A stretch of 64,000 nucleotides of DNA. It comes from Streptomyces endophytica (GTDB taxonomy: Bacteria; Actinomycetota; Actinomycetes; Streptomycetales; Streptomycetaceae). A program made the position numbers and the translations under genes. A model generated the notes under the pieces. It had not been told where the DNA came from and did not search any database. It saw only the letters and a list, made by a program, of their open reading frames with translations. Numbering within the stretch: position 1 is the stretch's first letter; every line of letters begins with the position of its first letter. Shown in pieces: positions 1-8,610 of the stretch. The stretch lies in the NCBI RefSeq assembly GCF_026153355.1, contig NZ_CP110636.1, forward strand, positions 3,100,001 to 3,164,000. The letters run 5' to 3'.

Positions 1-177
1 GTGGAGCAACAGCTTCTCCTTGGTCTCGAAGTAGTACTGCACCAGCCGCAGGGAGACGCCGGCCTCCGCGGCCACGTCCCGCATGCCGACGGCGTGCAGA
101 CCGCGCCGCCCGGCGACCCGGACGAGGGCCTCGGCGATCTGGGTGCGGCGTTCTGCGTGGTCCACGCGCTTGGGCAT
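1..177 (-). CDS. TetR-family repressor, N-terminal part (runs off the window)
   Basis: Only the first 59 codons are inside the window; the rest lies to the left. The visible part starts MPKRVDHAERRTQIAEAL and contains a standard TetR helix-turn-helix (VAAEAGVSLRLVQYYFETKE, about residues 35-54). TetR proteins are dimeric DNA-binding repressors released by a small ligand. The gene is divergent from the alpha/beta hydrolase that begins at 304, and the gap holds two palindromes of the type TetR proteins bind, so autoregulation and control of the hydrolase are the obvious inference. The ligand cannot be guessed. The family call is secure, the target is inferred. Confidence 0.9.
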   Translation of the reverse strand, partial: MPKRVDHAERRTQIAEALVRVAGRRGLHAVGMRDVAAEAGVSLRLVQYYFETKEKLLLH

Positions 178-237
178 GGGGTGTTGTCTCCGCTCGTGGG
201 TTCCGTGACCGGGCGGGGGCCCGGGGATCGATTTTGA

Positions 238-275
238 TGATACCGCCGTATCAACAACGTGGTACGGTCGTATCA
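238..275. promoter_or_regulatory. Two tandem TetR-type operators
   Basis: Perfect inverted repeat TGATAC-N4-GTATCA at 238-253 and a near-identical one, TGGTAC-N4-GTATCA, at 260-275. Their centres are 22 bp apart, about two helical turns, so two dimers could bind the same DNA face. They lie between the divergent TetR gene and the hydrolase and just upstream of the hydrolase ribosome-binding site. Binding by the adjacent TetR protein is inferred from position. Confidence 0.7.
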
Positions 276-303
276 CGAAAATCAGACACCCCCGGAGGTG
301 ACC

Positions 304-1257
304 GTGTCCCCGTCCACGACCCGTAGCCGGGCCGATGTCGGCCGCTATGTGAACGACACCCTGCGCGACCGCTACTTCGCGGCCTGTGATGCGGTCTACG
401 CCCTCGGTGCGCCCCTCCGTGAAGAGTTCGACGTGGAGACCGGGTACGGCACCACGCACGTCTACCGGTACGGCCCGGCGGACCCCGCCGCGGCGCGGCG
501 CACGCCCGTCGTCCTGGTGCACGGATCGGGCAGCTGCTCCGCGATGTGGTACCCGAACACCCCCGCGCTCAGCGCCGAGCGGACGGTCTACGCGATCGAC
601 ACCCCGGGCGACGCGGGCCGCAGCGTGCACCGCGAACCCCTGCACCGGCCCGAGGACGCCGCGCGGTGGCTGGACGAGACGCTGGCCGCGATCGGTCTGG
701 ACCGGGTGCACCTGGTCGGATCCTCGTACGGCGGGTGGCTGGTCCTGAACCAGGCGCACCGCGCGCCCGGCCGGCTCGCCTCGGTCACGCCGCTGGACCC
801 GGGCGGCCTGGAGAAGGTGGGGCTGCGCTTCTTCGTCTGGATCTTCATCAGCCTCTTCGCGACCTCGGCGCCGCGGGCGTTGCGTCCGATGCTGGCGAAG
901 TGGCTGGAGCAGCCGGTCCTCATCGTGCCGGAACTGCGCACGATGATCCGGGCGGGCGTCCGTGCCTTCCGCATCCGCCGCCCGGCCCCGCTGCCGCTGT
1001 CCGAGGACGAACTCCGCACCATCCGCACCCCGTTGTATCTGGTGCTCGGCAAGCGGAGCCTGCTGCTGCACCCGAAGCGGCAGGTCGAGCGGGTGCCGCG
1101 GGTGATTCCCGGGGCCCGCGCCGAGATCGTCTCCGCGACCGGTCACGGGCCGCAGATCGATCACGCGGACCTGGTCAACGAGCGGATGCTGGCGTTCATG
1201 GACTCCGTGGACCGGGCGGACGACCAGCGGAACGTGCCGTCCGGCCGTGCGGGGTGA
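304..1257 (+). CDS. Alpha/beta-fold hydrolase
   Basis: A 317-aa protein with the alpha/beta-hydrolase signature: oxyanion-side motif VHGSGSC (about residues 72-78), nucleophile elbow GSSYGGW with the catalytic Ser near 141, and a C-terminal GHGPQ carrying the catalytic His near 281. The GTG at 304 is chosen because a GGAGG sits 5 nt upstream; an upstream in-frame GTG at 259 would lie inside the operators. Such enzymes hydrolyse esters, lactones or related bonds; the substrate is not evident. No clear signal peptide is seen, so it is probably cytoplasmic. It is divergent from a TetR gene and probably repressed by it. It ends close to a strong hairpin shared with the convergent DUF1996 gene. 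Confidence 0.88.
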   Translation: MSPSTTRSRADVGRYVNDTLRDRYFAACDAVYALGAPLREEFDVETGYGTTHVYRYGPADPAAARRTPVVLVHGSGSCSAMWYPNTPALSAERTVYAIDTPGDAGRSVHREPLHRPEDAARWLDETLAAIGLDRVHLVGSSYGGWLVLNQAHRAPGRLASVTPLDPGGLEKVGLRFFVWIFISLFATSAPRALRPMLAKWLEQPVLIVPELRTMIRAGVRAFRIRRPAPLPLSEDELRTIRTPLYLVLGKRSLLLHPKRQVERVPRVIPGARAEIVSATGHGPQIDHADLVNERMLAFMDSVDRADDQRNVPSGRAG

Positions 1258-1315
1258 GTGATCCCACGCACCGATGACCGCGGTTCCGGCCCCGAGGGCG
1301 GCCGGCCCGCGTGCG

Positions 1316-1349
1316 AGGGCCCCGGGGCGGACAGCCGCCCCGGGGCCCT
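1316..1349. terminator. Bidirectional hairpin terminator between convergent genes
   Basis: Perfect 15-bp stem (arm AGGGCCCCGGGGCGG at 1316-1330, complement at 1335-1349) with a 4-nt loop. It lies between the hydrolase stop (1257) and the stop of the convergent DUF1996 gene (1364). There is no U-tract, as is usual in Streptomyces. Confidence 0.75.
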
Positions 1350-1363
1350 GGTGCATCAGGGGA

Positions 1364-2920
1364 TCATTGGCACTTGCGGCCGCTGTTGATGCAGGAGACC
1401 GCCTTGTTCATCAAGTCGTCCGAGAGCACGTTGATGAAGTCGCCGTGGTCGGTGACGGGTTTGTGCAGCTGCTCGGGGAAGCTGTCGACGGCGAAGCTGG
1501 CGCCCTGCGGGACGTCGTAGGTGATCCGCTCGACCAGCTGCGGGATCGCCCGGAAGTTGTTGGGGCAGTTGCCGTTCTGGTCGGAGAACGCCACGTGGTC
1601 GCGGTGGTTGCCGCTGTCGATGTTCTGACCGTCCCAGCAGTTCTGGAACGCGAAGGTGCGGACGACCTGCGAGCCGTTGGGGCAGAGCGGGTACTTGTCC
1701 TTCAGCTGGCGGTCCTCGAAACCGGTGCAGGACCAGGAGGCGTTGGCGTTCTTCGTGCCGTTGGTGAACGCCTTCGCGTCGCCGGTGATGATGCGCAGGA
1801 AGCGGGGCATGGCCTGGACCTGGCCGGCCTGGCTGCCGCGGTAGGTGAGGGTCACCGTGGCCGGGGTCAGCACCGAGCCGACGTTGGCGTCCTGGGCGGC
1901 TCCCGGCTTCTGCTCGGCGTTCCCGTCGAGCTTGCGCAGCACCGGCCAGTAGTAGGTGGACTGGTCGCCGTTGGTGCAGGTGGTGTCGGAGGCGGCGAGG
2001 GAGTCGTTGCTGGAGAAGGCGTCGGTGGTCTTGTTGCCGACGTAGTCGTGGGTGTGGTGGGCGCCGTTGCTGACGCCCGGCGTGACGATGACGTTGTCGG
2101 GGTTGAAGTGGCCCTCCTCGTTGCGGCCGCACTCGGTGGTGAAGGTGCCGGTCGTGGCGTTGCCGCCCTGGGGCGCGGCGAACGGCGGGTTCCCGGCGTT
2201 CGGCTGGACGGCGGTGATGTCGACGAAGTCGTCGGGGGAGGGCCCGCCGGGCCGGCCCTGCTGGTCACCGTTCTGGCCCTGCTGCTGGCCGCCGTCCTGA
2301 CCGGGTTGCTGGCTCTGCTGCTGGCCACCGTCCTGACCCGGCTGCTGGCTCTGCTGCTGGCCGCCGTCCTGGGGCTGCGGGGGCTGCTGGCCCTGGTACC
2401 AGCCGTCCTGGGTGGACTTCGTCGAGTCGTGGCCGCCGGTGCCCGCCCCCTCGTCGGCGGGCTTCATGGTGCAGCCGCTCATCTTCCACAGGTACGACGG
2501 CCGTTTGGCGTCCCGGGCGATCGCGGTGATCATCGTGTTGATGGTCCGCTGCCGCTGCTGCTTGAGCTGGGTGAGGACGGTGCTGCCGCTGCCCTCCATC
2601 ATCCGGTGGTAGGCGTCGTGCACCTGCCGGTCGAGCGTGGCCAGGCCCTTGGAGACCTGGAGCTGGGCGCTGTGCGGGACCTGGCGGAGCCGTATCCCCA
2701 CGTCCGGACAGGAGATCGTGCTGGCCAGGACGGTGTGCTGGTGGCCGGCTGCCGGCTCCGAGTCGGAGCCGCCGGCCAGCGCCGTGGTCGCGACCGCTGC
2801 GAGGCCGCCGCCGCCCAGCAGGAGCGCGGCCGCGGCGACCAGCATTCTGTTCGTCAGGCGGGAGCGTTTGTGGGACTGCTGCCGCTGCTGCCGTGGGCGG
2901 TGCCCTTGCCGTTGCGTCAT
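1364..2920 (-). CDS. DUF1996-domain secreted protein
   Basis: A 518-aa protein. It starts MTQRQGHRPRQQ, has a basic N-region and a hydrophobic segment (MLVAAAALLLGGGGLAAVA, about 25-43), then a His/Cys-containing domain, a Gln/Gly/Pro-rich linker of repeated GQDGGQQQSQQP units, and a C-terminal DUF1996 domain from about residue 225. Recognisable DUF1996 features are SNGAHHTHDYVGN and CWDGQNIDSGNHRDHVAF. DUF1996 proteins are extracellular in actinobacteria and fungi, with no settled activity. The ATG at 2920 is preferred; an upstream in-frame extension is basic and low complexity. The linker is encoded by imperfect DNA repeats, so its length probably varies between strains. The next gene upstream (3688) is on the same strand and also exported. 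Confidence 0.85.
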   Translation of the reverse strand: MTQRQGHRPRQQRQQSHKRSRLTNRMLVAAAALLLGGGGLAAVATTALAGGSDSEPAAGHQHTVLASTISCPDVGIRLRQVPHSAQLQVSKGLATLDRQVHDAYHRMMEGSGSTVLTQLKQQRQRTINTMITAIARDAKRPSYLWKMSGCTMKPADEGAGTGGHDSTKSTQDGWYQGQQPPQPQDGGQQQSQQPGQDGGQQQSQQPGQDGGQQQGQNGDQQGRPGGPSPDDFVDITAVQPNAGNPPFAAPQGGNATTGTFTTECGRNEEGHFNPDNVIVTPGVSNGAHHTHDYVGNKTTDAFSSNDSLAASDTTCTNGDQSTYYWPVLRKLDGNAEQKPGAAQDANVGSVLTPATVTLTYRGSQAGQVQAMPRFLRIITGDAKAFTNGTKNANASWSCTGFEDRQLKDKYPLCPNGSQVVRTFAFQNCWDGQNIDSGNHRDHVAFSDQNGNCPNNFRAIPQLVERITYDVPQGASFAVDSFPEQLHKPVTDHGDFINVLSDDLMNKAVSCINSGRKCQ

Positions 2921-3040
2921 GAGATCACTTCGCTTCGTCCGGTGTGAGGGGTGGGGTGGATGCGCCTTGCGGGGTCGGCCGGTCGGCGTGCGCCCCGGCT
3001 GCCGTCCGCCGCGGCCGGGCACGGCCCGCCGCTGGACGGC

Positions 3041-3688
3041 TCAGCTGCTGTGCAGGGTGTTGAAGTCGACCTTGCCGGTGTTCTCCAGGACCGTGATGTG
3101 GTCCAGCACGGTGGAGTTGGCCTTGTTCGCCAGGGAGCGCACCATCGTGTTCTGGGTCTGGTCGCGGACCATCGCGATCAGCCCGAAGACCTTGCCGTGC
3201 GACCGGCGCAGCAGCTCGGCGAAGAGGCCCGGGTACTCGGCGTCCGACGCGGAGTTCAACTGCCCGAGCCAGCCCTGCTGTTCGGCGGTGGGCTGGTTGG
3301 GCAGCGGGATGCCCAGCGCCCGCCCGGCCTCCACCGACCGCCGGTCCAACTCGGTGTGCCCGGCCACCAGGTGGTCGCCCGCGGTACGCACCGCCGCCGT
3401 CTTGCCGCGTTCCTGGGCCTGCCGGCCCGCGGGCATCTCCCACAGCCCGGCCAGCCTGACCTTGCGCACGAAGTCCCGGTCCATGGCGGTCAGCGGGCCG
3501 TAACGGGTGTTGACCGTCCCGCCGCCGTCATCGTCGTACGAGACCGTGTTCGTCGCCGCCGACGCGCTCTCCCCGAAGAGCTGTACGGGCAGCAGCAGCG
3601 CCGCGAGCGTGGCCACCAGCGCGGCGACCACCAGTCCCGTGGCGATGGACCGCCCGGATGCTGCGGAATTGCTGAGGATCGACCGCAC
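3041..3688 (-). CDS. DUF4142-type exported protein
   Basis: A 215-aa protein starting at a GTG preceded by GGGAGG. A long N-terminal hydrophobic stretch (about residues 17-40) ends near ASAAT, giving a signal peptide or anchor. The rest is helical: TAMDRDFVRKVRLAGLWEMP followed by His-containing helices (TAGDHLVAGHTELDRR) and a C-terminal region ending in LDHITVLENTGKVDF. This resembles the DUF4142 ferritin-like four-helix family. The function is unknown; the fold often binds metals. It lies 120 bp upstream of the DUF1996 gene on the same strand, so they may be co-transcribed. Confidence 0.75.
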   Translation of the reverse strand: MRSILSNSAASGRSIATGLVVAALVATLAALLLPVQLFGESASAATNTVSYDDDGGGTVNTRYGPLTAMDRDFVRKVRLAGLWEMPAGRQAQERGKTAAVRTAGDHLVAGHTELDRRSVEAGRALGIPLPNQPTAEQQGWLGQLNSASDAEYPGLFAELLRRSHGKVFGLIAMVRDQTQNTMVRSLANKANSTVLDHITVLENTGKVDFNTLHSS

Positions 3689-3923
3689 GGAGCGCCTCCC
3701 GGTTCGTCCCTACGGGGAATGGACTGGAATGCCACCGGACGCTAGGCCGCGCACCGGGTCCGTGGTCGCGGGTTCTCACCCCTGGACAAATTACGGCCGG
3801 GCCCGCCGCGACACTGCTACGGTGCCGCGAGCGGGCCCGGCCGGGACGGTGCGCGGCGGGCAGGCGTGTGCCCGGCGTGCGGGCGGGGCGTCGCCCCGGG
3901 CCCACCGCCGGGGGCCGCGCCGG

Positions 3924-5981
3924 TCAGCGTGCGTACAGGCCCGCCGCCGCCCACCGGCGGCGTTCCTTGCGGGTCTCCGGCTCCTGGCGCTCGCCCTGCT
4001 TGTACAGGGCGTCGATCTCCGCCGCGTAGGCCCGGACGATCGCCGCCCGGCGCAGCTTCATCGACGGCGTCACCAGGCCGGACTGCTGGCTGAACTCGCC
4101 CGGCAGGATGCGGAAGGCGCGGATCGACTCGGCGCGGGACACCGAGGCGTTGGCGCGCGCCACGGCCCGCCGGACCTCCGCCTGCAACTGCTCCTCCGCC
4201 GACGGCCCCGAGGCCGCACCGCCGCCCGCACCGCCCTCCTCCGGCTCGCCGCGCAGCTTCCGCCACTGCGCCAGCGCCTCCGGATCGAGGGTGATCAGCG
4301 CCGTCACGTACGGCCGGTTGTCGCCGACGACCACGCACTGCGAGATCAGCGGATGGGCACACAGCCGCTGCTCCAGCCCCAGCGGGGCGACGCTCTTGCC
4401 GTTGCTGGTGATGATGATGTCCTTCTTGCGGCCGGTGATGACCAGATAGCCGTCGTCGTCCAGGTGCCCGAGGTCGCCGGTCGGCAGCCAGCCGTCGTAC
4501 AGCCCGCTGGCGGGACCGGGGCCGCCGCCGGGACCGTGGCCGGCGCGGGGCGCGCGGCCGGTGCCGGGCGAGGGACCGTTGCCCGCGCCGCGCCGGTGCC
4601 GGCCGCCCGGTACGGCCCCGACACCGGCGGTTTGGGCGCCGACCCCGCCCACGTCGTCCTCCTCGTCGTCCAGATAGCCCGCGAACACCATTGGTCCGCG
4701 CACCCACACCTCGCCGTCCAGCGCCAGATGGATCGCGCTGCCGGGCAGCGGCAGGCCCACCGTCCCGAAGCGGACCCGGCCCGGCGGCTGGGCGGTGATC
4801 GCACCGCTGGTCTCCGTCAGGCCGTAGCCGTCGTAGACGGTGATGCCGATGCCCGCGAAGAGCAGTCCCAGCTCCCGCAGCAGGGGCGAACCGCCGGACA
4901 CCGCGGTCCGCACCCGGCCGCCCAGCAGGTCCCGGATGCGGGAGTACACCAGCCGCTCGTAGAGCGCGTGCCGGGCCCGCAGGAACGGGTCGGGGCCGCG
5001 CCCGGTGCCGCGGGCCTCCGCGGCCTGCGCCTCCGCGTACCGCACCGCGACCGTCATCGCCGCGTCGAACGTCCGCCGCCGGCCCGCCCGTTCGGCGGCG
5101 AGCCGGGCGCGGGCGCAGATCTTCTCGAAGACGTGCGGCACCGCGAACAGGAACGTCGGCCGGAACGACGCCAGGGCGGGCAGCAGCTCCTCCGAGGACG
5201 GGTCGGGCTGATGGGCGAGCTTGACCCCGCCGCGCAGGCACGCGACCTGCACCACCAGCCCGTAGACGTGCGCGAACGGCAGGAACGCCAGCAGCGACGG
5301 GCGTTCGCCGGGCGGGGCCAGCAGCCCGCCCCAGCCCGCGTAGAGGGTGTCGCACTCGGCGGCGAGATTGGCATGCGTGATGACGCAGCCGCGCGGGCGC
5401 CCGGTGGTGCCCGAGGTGTGCACGATCGCCGCGGTCGAACCGGGCGCGACGGCGTGCCGCAGCCGGTGCACATGGGCCTCGGTCAGCCGGGTGCCCTCCT
5501 CCATCAGCCGCTGCACGCAGTCCAGGTCCAGCTGCCACAGCCGGCGCAGCCGGGACCGCGCGTCGCACGCCTCCGCCACGGTCATGGCGTGCGCCTCGTG
5601 CTCGACGACGATCGCCGTGACGTCCGCCCCGTTGAGGATGCAGCGCAACTGCTCGGCCGACGCGGTCGGGTAGACCGGCACCAGCTCCCCGCCGATCGCC
5701 CACAGCGCATAGCTGAACAGCGTCCACTCGTAACGGGTCCGGGACATCAGCGCGACCCGCGCGCCGGGCCGTATCCCGTCCGCCAACAGCCCCCTGGCCA
5801 GGGCCATCACCTCGTCGCGGAATTCCCCGGCGGTCACCTCCTGCCAGCCGTCCGGCGCCCGGTCGTCGCGCCGCGCCAGCTGGGCGAAGTCCGGCTGGTG
5901 TGCGGCGGTGTCGAAGACGGAGTCGGCGAGACCGCCGGTCCGCAGCGGAGCCGCCAGGGCCGGAACGCTGATGTCGCGCAC
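3924..5981 (-). CDS. Long-chain acyl-CoA ligase (AMP-forming, FAA1 type)
   Basis: A 685-aa adenylate-forming enzyme that activates fatty acids to acyl-CoA. The GTG at 5981 follows an AGGAGG 5 nt away. Motifs: P-loop HTSGTTGRPRG (188-198), A5 motif YGLTETSGA (386-394), and the hinge region DGWLPTGDLGHLDDDGYLV with GRKKDIIITSNGKSVAP (518-534). It is longer than typical homologues because about 55 residues of Gly/Ala/Arg-rich sequence (440-494) are inserted between FAGYLDD and the hinge motif. It is divergently transcribed from the small membrane protein at 6153. Other acyl-CoA ligases occur in the window (33830), so redundancy is likely. Confidence 0.92.
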   Translation of the reverse strand: MRDISVPALAAPLRTGGLADSVFDTAAHQPDFAQLARRDDRAPDGWQEVTAGEFRDEVMALARGLLADGIRPGARVALMSRTRYEWTLFSYALWAIGGELVPVYPTASAEQLRCILNGADVTAIVVEHEAHAMTVAEACDARSRLRRLWQLDLDCVQRLMEEGTRLTEAHVHRLRHAVAPGSTAAIVHTSGTTGRPRGCVITHANLAAECDTLYAGWGGLLAPPGERPSLLAFLPFAHVYGLVVQVACLRGGVKLAHQPDPSSEELLPALASFRPTFLFAVPHVFEKICARARLAAERAGRRRTFDAAMTVAVRYAEAQAAEARGTGRGPDPFLRARHALYERLVYSRIRDLLGGRVRTAVSGGSPLLRELGLLFAGIGITVYDGYGLTETSGAITAQPPGRVRFGTVGLPLPGSAIHLALDGEVWVRGPMVFAGYLDDEEDDVGGVGAQTAGVGAVPGGRHRRGAGNGPSPGTGRAPRAGHGPGGGPGPASGLYDGWLPTGDLGHLDDDGYLVITGRKKDIIITSNGKSVAPLGLEQRLCAHPLISQCVVVGDNRPYVTALITLDPEALAQWRKLRGEPEEGGAGGGAASGPSAEEQLQAEVRRAVARANASVSRAESIRAFRILPGEFSQQSGLVTPSMKLRRAAIVRAYAAEIDALYKQGERQEPETRKERRRWAAAGLYAR

Positions 5982-6152
5982 AGCACCTCCTAGGTGTTCC
6001 CCTTGGTCCCCGGTCCCCCCTCCCGGTCCACCGCCGTCCCGACGGCAGGGAGGGCAAGTTACCCACAGGTGTCCCGGCTGCCCAGGTCTACGGCTACTCT
6101 TGAGCGGAAGACGACAAGTCCTGGTAAGCGGGTAGGCGGAAGGGGGCGCAGC

Positions 6153-6458
6153 ATGTACCGCCTCGTCGATGCATGGCGTCTGTACACCTCCGCGATCCTC
6201 TTCCTCCTCGCCGGCCTCCTCCTCGCCCAGACGGGCCTGACGACGGCCCTGACCGCGGCCGCGACCACCGCCGCGCTGCTGCTGCTGTGCAGCGCCTTCC
6301 TGATCGCGTCCTGCGCGCAGCCGGTGCCACCGGGGCGGATCCGTACGGCGATCCGCGACCGTGAGCGGCGTACGGCGTTCCTGCCGCAACGCGACCCCGA
6401 CGCGGCCGGCCGACCGCGCCCCCGAGCACCGGGCCGTTCCCTCCCGACGGCCGCGTAG
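6153..6458 (+). CDS. Small membrane protein (DUF6412-like)
   Basis: A 101-aa protein starting MYRLVDAWRLYTSAILF, with ATG preceded by a purine-rich GGCGGAAGGGGG. Two hydrophobic stretches (about 10-28 and 30-50) suggest a hairpin membrane protein, followed by a basic Arg-rich tail. It sits immediately upstream of a YidC-type insertase, an arrangement I recall as common in Streptomyces. Its role is unknown; a small partner of the insertase is a reasonable guess only. Confidence 0.7.
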   Translation: MYRLVDAWRLYTSAILFLLAGLLLAQTGLTTALTAAATTAALLLLCSAFLIASCAQPVPPGRIRTAIRDRERRTAFLPQRDPDAAGRPRPRAPGRSLPTAA

Positions 6459-6590
6459 ACGCACGGGCACCGCCCGCATCCTGACGGAACTCCCGCATCC
6501 CGGGCTCCCGTTCGCCCTTCCCGCGTCCACGCGGCTCGTCACGCCGAAATCCTGTCTCCTGGCACGACGAGACCCGTGGAGGGCTCACCC

Positions 6591-7613
6591 ATGTCCATGT
6601 TCGGCTTCCTCGGCGATGCGCTCGGGCGCGGCGCCGCAGTGCTCGATCCGCTCTTCGGCGGTGCGGCCGTGGCCGTCACCATCGTCCTGTGCACCCTCGC
6701 GGTACGCGCCGCGCTGCATCCGCTCGCCCGCGCCGCGGCCCGCGGCGAGAAGGCCCGCGCGGCCCTCGCCCCGCAACTCGCGGCACTCCAGCGCAAGCAC
6801 AAGAACGATCCCGAGCGGCTGCAGAAGGCGATGGCCGACCTGTACGCCAGGACCGGCGCCTCGCCGCTGGCCGGCTGCCTGCCGATGCTGCTCCAACTGC
6901 CCGTGTTCTTCGTGATGTACCACCTCTTCTCCACCAGGGGCAGCGGTCTGCTCGACCACACGCTGCTGGGCGCACCGCTCGGCGGCCGCTGGAGCGAGGC
7001 CCTGGCGGACGGCGGCCCCTTCGGCCCGCAGGGCCTGGTCTACCTCGCGCTGTTCGTACTCGTCGCGGCGGTCGCCACCTGGAACTACCGGCGCGCCCGC
7101 GCCACCAGGGCCCAGGCCCCGGCCCCGGACCGCGCGCTGCCCGGCACGGCCTCGATGGCGAAGCTGATGCCGCTGCTGTCCTACGGCACGCTGATCACGG
7201 TGGCGGTGGTCCCGCTGGCCGCCGGCCTGTACATGGTGACGACCACGACCTGGACGGCCTGCGAACGGGCGCTGCTGCAACGCGACAAGGGGGACCGCCG
7301 GAGCACGCGGCAGAAGCAGCGGCAAGGTGACGCCCCGGCCGCGGAGGCAACGGACCCGGCCCTCGCGAAGCAGCCGGCGGACGCTCCCGCGGACAGCGCG
7401 CCGCCCGTCGCCACCCCCACCCCTCGGCGCGTACCGCAGCAGCGCGCGCCCAAGAGCCGGGCGGCCCGGCAGCGGGCGGCCCGGGCGAGGGCCAACGCGC
7501 AGGCGCGAACCCGGTCCGACGCACCGACGCGACGGCCCCTGGCAGCCGACGCACAAGCGAGGACCCGGGCCGGCTCGGGTGACGCCGAACAGATCATTAC
7601 TACCGCTCAGTAA
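6591..7613 (+). CDS. YidC/Oxa1-family membrane protein insertase, short paralogue
   Basis: A 340-aa polytopic membrane protein. The first membrane segment carries the conserved Arg of the hydrophilic groove (CTLAVRAALHPLAR, about 26-39). It is followed by the cytoplasmic coiled-coil hairpin (ALQRKHKNDPERLQKAMADL) and the family motif GCLPMLLQLPVFFVMY. Later hydrophobic segments fit TM3-TM5. YidC proteins insert and fold membrane proteins with or without the Sec translocon. From about residue 230 the chain is an Ala/Arg/Pro-rich tail such as RAPKSRAARQRAARAR, which may contact ribosomes as in Oxa1 (inference). The ATG at 6591 is chosen for GGAGGG 7 nt upstream. It lacks flanking rnpA/jag genes, so it is a second paralogue rather than the housekeeping copy. 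Confidence 0.88.
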   Translation: MSMFGFLGDALGRGAAVLDPLFGGAAVAVTIVLCTLAVRAALHPLARAAARGEKARAALAPQLAALQRKHKNDPERLQKAMADLYARTGASPLAGCLPMLLQLPVFFVMYHLFSTRGSGLLDHTLLGAPLGGRWSEALADGGPFGPQGLVYLALFVLVAAVATWNYRRARATRAQAPAPDRALPGTASMAKLMPLLSYGTLITVAVVPLAAGLYMVTTTTWTACERALLQRDKGDRRSTRQKQRQGDAPAAEATDPALAKQPADAPADSAPPVATPTPRRVPQQRAPKSRAARQRAARARANAQARTRSDAPTRRPLAADAQARTRAGSGDAEQIITTAQ

Positions 7614-7614
7614 C

Positions 7615-7655
7615 GGTCCAGTCCGTGAACGGGGTCTTGCAGACTGGACCCCGTT
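7615..7655 (+). terminator. Overlapping alternative hairpins after the insertase gene
   Basis: Two mutually exclusive stems: GGTCCAGTC (7615-7623) with its complement at 7642-7650, and AACGGGGTC (7628-7636) with its complement at 7647-7655. They share bases 7647-7650. Position suggests a terminator for the insertase gene, or an attenuator-like leader for the hydrolase at 7753. Confidence 0.5.
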
Positions 7656-7752
7656 CTCGGAGGATCAACCAAATCGCTCGATGGCCGTCCCCCATCGGCC
7701 GGCCCGGAAGACCCCTTCCAGGGCCGACCCTTCGACCACGGGAGTTGAACCG

Positions 7753-8610
7753 ATGAAGCTGCTGCGTGTCGGAACGGTGGGGGCGGAACGCCCGGCGCTG
7801 CTCGACGAGGAAGGGGTCCTGCGGGACCTGTCGGGACTGGTGCCGGACATCGACGGAACGCTGCTCGCGGACGACGGGAAACTCGCCCGGATCCGGGCCG
7901 CCGCGGCCGCCGGTGACCTGCCCGCGCTGGACGCCACCGGGCTGCGCACCGGTCCGCCGGTGGCCCGGATCGGCAAGATCGTGTGCATCGGGCTGAACTA
8001 CCACGACCACGCCCGCGAGACCGGCGCCCCGACCCCCGAGGAGCCGATCATCTTCATGAAGGCCCCGGACACGGTCGTCGGGCCGGACGACACGGTGCTC
8101 GTCCCGCGCGGCAGCGTGAAGACCGACTGGGAGGTCGAGCTGGCGGTCGTGATCGGCCGTACCGCCCGCTACCTGGAGACCGACGAGCAGGCACTGGCGG
8201 CGGTGGCCGGTTACGCGGTGGCGCACGACGTCTCGGAGCGCGCCTTCCAGATCGAGCGCGGCGGCCAGTGGGACAAGGGCAAGAACTGCGAGACGTTCAA
8301 CCCGCTGGGCCCGTGGCTGGTGACCGCCGACGAGGTACCCGACCCGCAGGCCCTCGGCATCCGGCTGTGGGTCAACGGCGACCTGAAGCAGGACGGCACG
8401 ACCGCGGAGCAGATCTTCCCGGTGGCCGAAGTGGTCCGCTACGTCAGCCAGTTCATGACCCTCTATCCCGGCGACGTCATCAACACCGGCACCCCGGCCG
8501 GCGTCGCGATGGGCCGGCCCGAACCCAAGCCGTACCTGAGGCCGGGCGACGTCGTCGAGCTCGAAATCGACGGGCTCGGTCGCCAAAGGCAGCCGTTGAA
8601 GGCTGCCTAG
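7753..8610 (+). CDS. Fumarylacetoacetate hydrolase-family protein
   Basis: A 285-aa protein starting MKLLRVGTVGAERPALLD, the usual start of the bacterial FAH-domain family. Key motifs: KIVCIGLNYHDHARE, the acidic metal-binding residues in EEPIIFMKAPD and DWEVELAVVIG, and GDVINTGTPAGV near the C-terminus. Family members are Mg2+/Mn2+ enzymes that hydrolyse acylpyruvates or decarboxylate oxaloacetate, or act as 2-hydroxyhepta-2,4-diene-1,7-dioate isomerases; the sequence does not tell which. Length is normal. No pathway genes adjoin it. It is convergent with the Gfo/Idh/MocA gene across a 501-bp repeat-rich spacer. Confidence 0.9.
   Translation: MKLLRVGTVGAERPALLDEEGVLRDLSGLVPDIDGTLLADDGKLARIRAAAAAGDLPALDATGLRTGPPVARIGKIVCIGLNYHDHARETGAPTPEEPIIFMKAPDTVVGPDDTVLVPRGSVKTDWEVELAVVIGRTARYLETDEQALAAVAGYAVAHDVSERAFQIERGGQWDKGKNCETFNPLGPWLVTADEVPDPQALGIRLWVNGDLKQDGTTAEQIFPVAEVVRYVSQFMTLYPGDVINTGTPAGVAMGRPEPKPYLRPGDVVELEIDGLGRQRQPLKAA

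Noticed and set aside
3507..5993. Long plus-strand open frame opposite the acyl-CoA ligase
   Set aside because: Antisense shadow; no motif or start signal, while the minus strand encodes a complete adenylating enzyme.
7615..7655. Riboswitch before the FAH-family gene
   Set aside because: The structure is too small for a known riboswitch class and is explained as a terminator or attenuator.
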